Positions 58,801-64,000 of a DNA stretch of 64,000 bases are shown here, piece by piece. Every line of letters starts with the position of its first letter. Within the stretch, counting starts at the first letter, position 1. The notes beneath the pieces are model-generated. The model was not told the origin of the DNA. It ran no database searches and worked only from the letters and a program-made list of their open reading frames with translations. The DNA lies in assembly GCA_003415625.1 (NCBI GenBank), contig PYIU01000002.1, positions 3,782,001 to 3,846,000 on the forward strand, read 5' to 3'. Position numbers and translations under genes: made by a program. The stretch comes from Aquanectria penicillioides. Lineage: Eukaryota; Ascomycota; Sordariomycetes; Hypocreales; Nectriaceae.

Positions 58801-59370
58801 GAGAAGCAGGATTGGGAAATCTACGAAGAGAGTGCGGCCAAGTCCGGGCCCAAGGTGGACGAGAAGGGGAAACTAGAAAGCAGCAACACAGGAGTACTCT
58901 TCGATGTTGATGCCATTCGAGCAGAGATTGCCAAGGACTCTCATGATGGCAATGGCCACGCGGAGGAGCTGCAGGTCAGAGAGATCAAGTCAACACTACC
59001 ACCGATGAAGCTCGACATTTCGTCCAACCCGTCGTCGCCCTCGAATCTCGGGTCTCACAACGGGAATGTATCACGGAATTCATACGAGACGAGAATCTCA
59101 CGAGAGCCGTCACCGGGTTACACAAACCAGGCCAACAGGGTACCAGCATACGGCGTAGGCCGGGAAGAAGACGAAGTCCAAATGACGTTTGATCTGTCGT
59201 TTGACGATCCCAAGCCGCCTGCAGTACCACCCAAAGACACAACGCCTCCGAGTCGACCAGAATTCACGTCGTCACAGACGCTGCCGACGATGTCGCTGCA
59301 TGATCCGTGGGCGGATCCCGACGACGATGACTTTGGCAAGGAGAAGGAGATTTCAATGACATTTGCTTGA
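55860..59370 (+). CDS. MIL1: DUF726 (TMCO4/Mil1-like) alpha/beta-hydrolase-fold membrane protein
   Basis: Two exons: 55860-57998 and 58066-59370 (GTGAGT donor, CTAAT branch, ACAG acceptor); 1147 residues. Residues 1-235 are acidic, Pro/Lys-rich and disordered. WQEMP (241-245), followed by SYARYDMYDDDDRL, is a conserved-looking short motif. Then comes a helical region, then hydrophobic Gly-rich segments at about 575-645 (LATVGGGLVIGLSAGLMAPL and following) that could span or insert into membrane, then the DUF726 domain. GYSIGARV (Ser786) is a GxSxG nucleophile elbow. The C-terminus has a charged coil and ends with DPWADPDDDDFGKE. Yeast Mil1 binds the adaptor subunit Apm2; catalytic activity is not established for the family. 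The ATG at 55860 was chosen as the first in-frame ATG. Confidence 0.88.
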
Positions 59371-61019
59371 AACATCCCGACAATGAGACGAAACTGCATT
59401 ACCTGAGGGTATCAGACCCCGACAATGGAAGGGCTTTAGGCGAAGGCCGCTCGGACGTGGGTGGGCATTTTGGGTGGCATTGACGGGCGTTTTTGATTGA
59501 TGACCCTTTATCTGTTTGGAGGGAAGGGAAGCGGAGGGGGGGGGGGTGTAGGGGAACATGCGCGGTGTGTATTTTTGGATCTTGTTCGATGCAACATGGA
59601 GCAACGTCGTGGTCCGGGCACAGACACAGTAATGGACGGGACGAAGAATGAGACCGACGAGAGCAGGACCAGGACCAGGACCAGTACAGCACAGCACAGC
59701 ACAGAGCCAAAGAGGCTGCGGCTGCTATCGAGAATGAGGGAGTTTGCATGGATGTACGCAGGCGCACCTGACACACTGCAAGTCAAGAAGAAAATGTAGA
59801 TGTCTGGACAGTACAAATAGGGTAGAACACTCACAAACATAAGAACTATATTAATCTTGACTGTGTGCTAAAGTGCCTATGCTTGAGTAACAAATCTGTG
59901 CCCGGGTACACGTGTCAAATCGGGGTAGTACCAAAATCCTGGTCACAAAGTATAATGAAGTAGTCGACATTGGGGTTTTCGGTAGTTGGTGAGAGTGACA
60001 CACGTGTACCTCGTCGGCACATGGCACACTGCGAACACACAAAGACAGACCTCGCCAGGAAAGAAGGGCGCACGATTGACTTGTCGATGGCTCAATGAGG
60101 CAGTGGAAGGGAAGCAAGGAAATAAGGGAGGGAGATTGGTCAGATACATGTACGTGCACATAACGAAATGAGGCGGCTGAGCGACAGTGGCGATGTTGAG
60201 ATGGGGTGTGAGAAACTTGTGTGTGTGTAGGGTAGCACGAATGGATGTAGCTCGACCCGAAAAGGCGGGTGTAGCCGTGGAGGCACGGAGGATGAATGAC
60301 ACAGTCGATTCGACGGAGAGCAGGATAAGGCGGCTACGAGCCCGGAAGGGGAAAAAAAAAAAGGGTTCGGCTGGAGACGAAGAGAATTAATAGAACCAAA
60401 CCAGTCCCCCCCCCCAAAAAAAAAATGAAAATTTATACGCCAGATGGACACATGATGAGGCTGAGTTTGTTGTTGGTTGAAGAAACAACCTACAGATGGA
60501 TGGATCATAGCTTATGGGGCTGTTTATTGCTCCCTCGCCACTGCATGCGGCGATTCGCCGGCCAGGTTGGCCAACAGCAACCGCTGGGATCTATGTATGT
60601 TGGGCGGATAGAACCAACAAAGCAGAGCGGGAAGGGATAAAAAAAAAAAGAAAAAAGAACAAGGACAAGAACAAGGTCTGAGATGACAACCAACCGACAA
60701 CCTGCAGGACGAGACTTGACGCTCTCTACGTATTTGCTGGATTGCGTAACCCACCGGCCGGTTGCAGAAAGTACTCCAGGGGTCCACTGAAGGATGCTGT
60801 CTTCCCAGCAATGCAAGGGTGGCTCCATACAAGGTGAGGAGGGCAAGCCTGGTCGGAAAGGCAGCGGGCGACGGGCTGGAGTCGAGTTCCTCCGGGCGGG
60901 TTTGTTTCAGCGAGGGGGCGAAGGGTTTGTCTCGTCTGCTGCAGGCCGAGTTGTCGATGGCCGGGAGCACGGCGTTTACACCACGAGGAGAAGGCTGAAA
61001 AGAAGATAGGTGGTGGAGG

Positions 61020-61048
61020 AGAAGAAGAAGAAGAAGAAGAAGAAGAAG
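61020..61048. repeat. (GAA)n microsatellite
   Basis: Nine or so GAA/AAG units in non-coding DNA. Confidence 0.85.
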
Positions 61049-62437
61049 GAGGAGAAGGAGGGATGAAAATCTTCAAACGAAGAAGATGCATTGGATGGAA
61101 ACCAATGTTTCGGGTCGCCTCCCGTTGTTTTGGCTCTTCCTTCCATACAACGAGCCGGTGCCTCATCCCATCACCCGTCATCCGTCATCCGCTGTTATTA
61201 ATAAGTCTACGTTTGGTCGGTGGGTCGGTTGGGCTGGCTCAGACGGGTCGGGTCGCACAAGGAAGGCTTTGGCAGTAGCAGCAATAGAGCAGCGAACGCC
61301 ATCAAAGAGGAGCGATCAGCGCGGAACCCAGCATCGTCTTTGTCCTCGAAAAGAAACCTTGCCGCGCCACTCCACAACGGTGAGGTGCGCCTGTTCCGGT
61401 AACCTCGTCTGGGAGGAGCGAAGCTTTTCTTGGATTATTTTGGATTATTCACTGCCACCTGCTTACCGCACTTGTATCGTCTCACCCGTTTACGGTGCGG
61501 CGAGCATCATCCATCACCACCCCCGCCCGCCAGCCCAGCCCCCGCCCCGTATTGAAGCTCATCGCGGACAGCCCGGGCCAGGCCAGGAACCACTACTCGG
61601 CGACTACGGAGTACTCCACGTTCGACTGGACTGGATGACGGCGAGCCAATTTGGGGGCCAATCCTATCGGCTCCGGATGGGGTGGTGGGCTAGACCTGGG
61701 CTGCCAATAGTCAAAAGCCCACGGCTCACATGGAGGGGAGAGGCAGGGGGAGGGAAGAGTAGGAGGAAGAGGATGAAGAGGAAGAGGGGGACCAACCAAG
61801 CCTTAGACTTCCAAGCCTCCTCGTCGTGTCTACTGAACGGAGTACGCTTTGTCGCTCGGTTGGGAGTGGTGGCTCTGAGTGATCATCCACACCCCCCTTC
61901 TGGATGTAAAAGGTCTCTTCCATTGAAGCGTGACCCAATGCCATGTAGGTAAATGCACAAAGGGAAGAACCAAAAAAAAAAAAACAAAAAAAACCCGCAC
62001 GTAAATTCCATTCCAGAGCTCGAAAGAGTCCTTTTTACTGTTGTTGTATGACATCCTGCTTGGTCAGCCTTTCTTTTGGGATTTCTTCAGCGCAACCACG
62101 TCCGCGACCGCGCGACATGCCATGCCATGAGGCTTAGCGCTAACCACCAGTTTCAATCTATCCAAGAACATAAGAAGATACAAGGGGAGAGGAGCAGATT
62201 GGTCGACGGCCGACGGATTCACCGACGCACCCAAGGGGGGGGAGGGGGAACTCGGCAGAGAGTCCATGTACCGTTGGTGGGAGAGTGGTATCGTATGTAG
62301 GTACGTCGCATCGACAGCGGACATGAGCCTCGAGCCATGGAAGCATGGAGCGATGAGCATCAGCGTCAGCGTGAGCGTCGGACATCAGCAGCCCGGAGGC
62401 AGTGTGAGTGTGATTGCGAGTGTGTGCGTGTGTGTAG

Positions 62438-62473
62438 GTAGGTATTCGTGTAGGTATCCGTATGAATACCTAC
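62438..62473. repeat. Inverted repeat with 10-bp perfect arms
   Basis: GTAGGTATTC (62438-62447) and its exact reverse complement GAATACCTAC (62464-62473) flank a 16-nt loop. The arms are built from the recurrent TAGGTA motif. Confidence 0.85.
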
Positions 62474-63137
62474 ATAGTGCACCATGGTAGCATAAGCGTC
62501 AGCACTTGAGGACAGGATCCCGGGGCGCCAGGGTCTCAGCATCCCCCCTGGGCTGGGCTATCTCGCCCCGTTGGCTAGAGGCGCCGGTAGGTTTATACAA
62601 TAGTCTTGCCCACAGTGGGATCCGCAGTGTCAGCCGCGCTCGCGGAGCTAACTCAACCGAGTTCACTGTGCGATGGGAGCGGGAGGCGGGTAGAGACCGT
62701 CTGTCGTTGTCGTTGTCGTTGCGGACCATAGCAAGGCATACCGACACCAGATTGCAGAATGATAGCGTACGGCATATTTAGTCCGAGCTTGCGGTATTTG
62801 TATAGCAGTGGGTGGACTTTTTACACGCCAAAAAAAAGAGGACCCCACCATATGTCTACGGTGCACTCAAGCACTCAATTCCCGTTGGGACAGTAAGAGA
62901 GAGAGAGAGAGAGTGACACACGGGGAGAGATGAGGGGCTCCTTTCCCACCCCCCGGGTCCCGGCTCGTGGTCGACATGGGTTGAGTTGTCAGCCGCAGCG
63001 GCGTGCCCACTTTTTTTGCGTCCCAGGTTGAGTCGGCTGGAGTCTCATAGGGCCATAGGGCCGGTAGGGCAAGAAATTAATGGAGCAGCCATGGACAGCT
63101 CTGGAGCACTGCCACCTCAAGCACCGCTGTTTTGAGT

Positions 63138-63183
63138 GAGTGAGTGAGCGAGTGAGTGAGTGAGAGAGAGAGAGTGTGTGTGT
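63138..63183. repeat. Compound GAGT / AG / TG microsatellite
   Basis: GAGT units pass into AG and then TG dinucleotide repeats. Confidence 0.85.
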
Positions 63184-63574
63184 GCGATCGTCCGTGTCGA
63201 CGTTGCAGTGGGTGCGGCCGTTTTTCAATGTTTTTTTTTTTTTCTTTTCTTGTTTGTTCCATCTTCCCTTACGACATTGATGATCGTCCTTTTCGAAACC
63301 TTGGCGAGTTCATGGGTGGCCGATGGAGATCCATGTGAACAATCCAATTGACGACGAAACGACACCTCCTGTGTTTTAAACAATGCACCTCCTCCGGCCG
63401 CTGCCAATCCCCGGGCTGGCTGCCCATGTAGAGAACAAAGTTCCTTGCTTGCCGGGCTTGCGTACCTACGCATACATATCTGTAGGTAGGTGGACAAGAT
63501 ACTGTGGACAGTAGGTACATACATGATAGACCGGTAGCACAGACATGCCCGAGTCAACTACATTAGTTACCTAC

Positions 63575-63593
63575 CTACCTAGGTACTAGGTAG
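63575..63593. repeat. Perfect palindrome CTACCTAG-GTA-CTAGGTAG
   Basis: Eight-base arms around a three-base centre, directly preceded by more TACC units. It is another member of the TAGGTA/TACCTA series. Confidence 0.85.
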
Positions 63594-64000
63594 TCAATTA
63601 CTCCGTGCTGCAGGTCCCCTACAGTTCTCAATCTCCAATCCCGAATCCCTAATCCCCTTGAGGCCTTGGCCATTGTGGGCCCCGTCGCCGTCTGGTCGTC
63701 TCACTTGCCCTCTGAAGTTGCGGCGCCGCCTCAACTCGGTCCAGCCCCGACCCCCCGTTCAAATCTTGGCTTCTGCTGCCGTCCTCCACTGGCATCTCCT
63801 CAAAACCCCCCCCCGTCTCCCGTTGGGCTGACTGCTCGGCGTTTGTTGCTGACGCCCCCCACTTGCTCCCCACACGCCCCTCTTCAGCCTGGCTGACAAC
63901 GAGGTGGATTTCTTTTTTCTCTCTCTTTTACTAGGTACCCACCCGCGCCCCCCGGCCAAGCGTCTTCAGGGTCAGCCCGGGCAAAAGAAAAGAGGCGGCG

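Larger units (their letters stand above)
59371..64000. other. 4.6 kb right-end region without a recognisable gene
   Basis: No ORF shows a domain or plausible exon structure. It contains a G10 run near 59538-59547, a C9A9 junction near 60407-60425, (GAA)n near 61020-61048, (AG)n near 62898-62913, and a GAGT/AG/TG compound microsatellite at 63138-63183. TAGGTA/TACCTA strings are dense from 62290 to 63600. The last 400 bases are C/T-rich and could be the leader of a plus-strand gene beyond the edge. Confidence 0.45.

Noticed and set aside
61086..61952. 288-codon plus-strand frame
   Set aside because: It opens with ATG but is free of motifs, in skewed GC-rich repeat-like DNA, with no promoter or splice context that stands out.
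1..64000. Secondary-metabolite or other functional gene cluster
   Set aside because: The genes belong to unrelated housekeeping pathways; no synthase, P450 group, transporter or pathway regulator is present.

Overview
The window is nuclear DNA from a filamentous ascomycete, most likely a Sordariomycete and probably in Hypocreales. The evidence is short introns (about 48-120 nt) with GTRNGT-like donors and CTAAC/CTGAC-type branch points, GC-biased codon use, CT-rich leaders ahead of start codons, and intergenic DNA full of homopolymers and microsatellites. I found no prokaryotic, viral, transposon, CRISPR, tRNA or rRNA signature.

Layout, left to right. GPN3 GTPase (-, cut by the left edge) is divergent from S-adenosylmethionine synthetase (+). 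A 6.5 kb gene-free stretch follows. Next come an unrecognised small NLS protein with a duplicated SNNIV motif (+), a PI-PLC X-domain protein (+), a mitochondrial-type orphan family protein (+), tubulin cofactor E (+), a CCCH zinc-finger protein (+) and a pyridoxal reductase-like AKR (+). Dynein intermediate chain (-) and ATP synthase subunit e (+) share a divergent promoter. STT3 (+) follows, then a large disordered protein with two tandem putative zinc modules (+), convergent with a Rad53/Chk2-type FHA kinase (-). After that lie a Caf120-type PH protein (-), a 4.8 kb gene-free stretch, the mitochondrial PP2C PTC7 (+), UTP23 (+), a DUF726/Mil1-like hydrolase-fold membrane protein (+), and a final 4.6 kb without a recognisable gene.

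The genes are mostly conserved housekeeping functions: methyl-donor synthesis, Pol II assembly, tubulin folding, dynein, N-glycosylation, respiration, DNA-damage checkpoint, rRNA processing and adaptor trafficking. There is no operon-like or biosynthetic cluster, and I see no clear candidate for a new multi-gene system. The most interesting unexplained items are the tandem C-x2-C-x24-C-x2-C protein, the SNNIV-repeat protein, a recurrent TAGGTA/TACCTA intergenic motif, and a set of single-base deletions that break several otherwise well-conserved genes. Those deletions look more like sequence or assembly errors than real gene decay.

Exon boundaries were worked out by hand from splice signals and reading-frame continuity. 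Where exon lengths sum to whole codons and the protein reads through, I regard them as firm.
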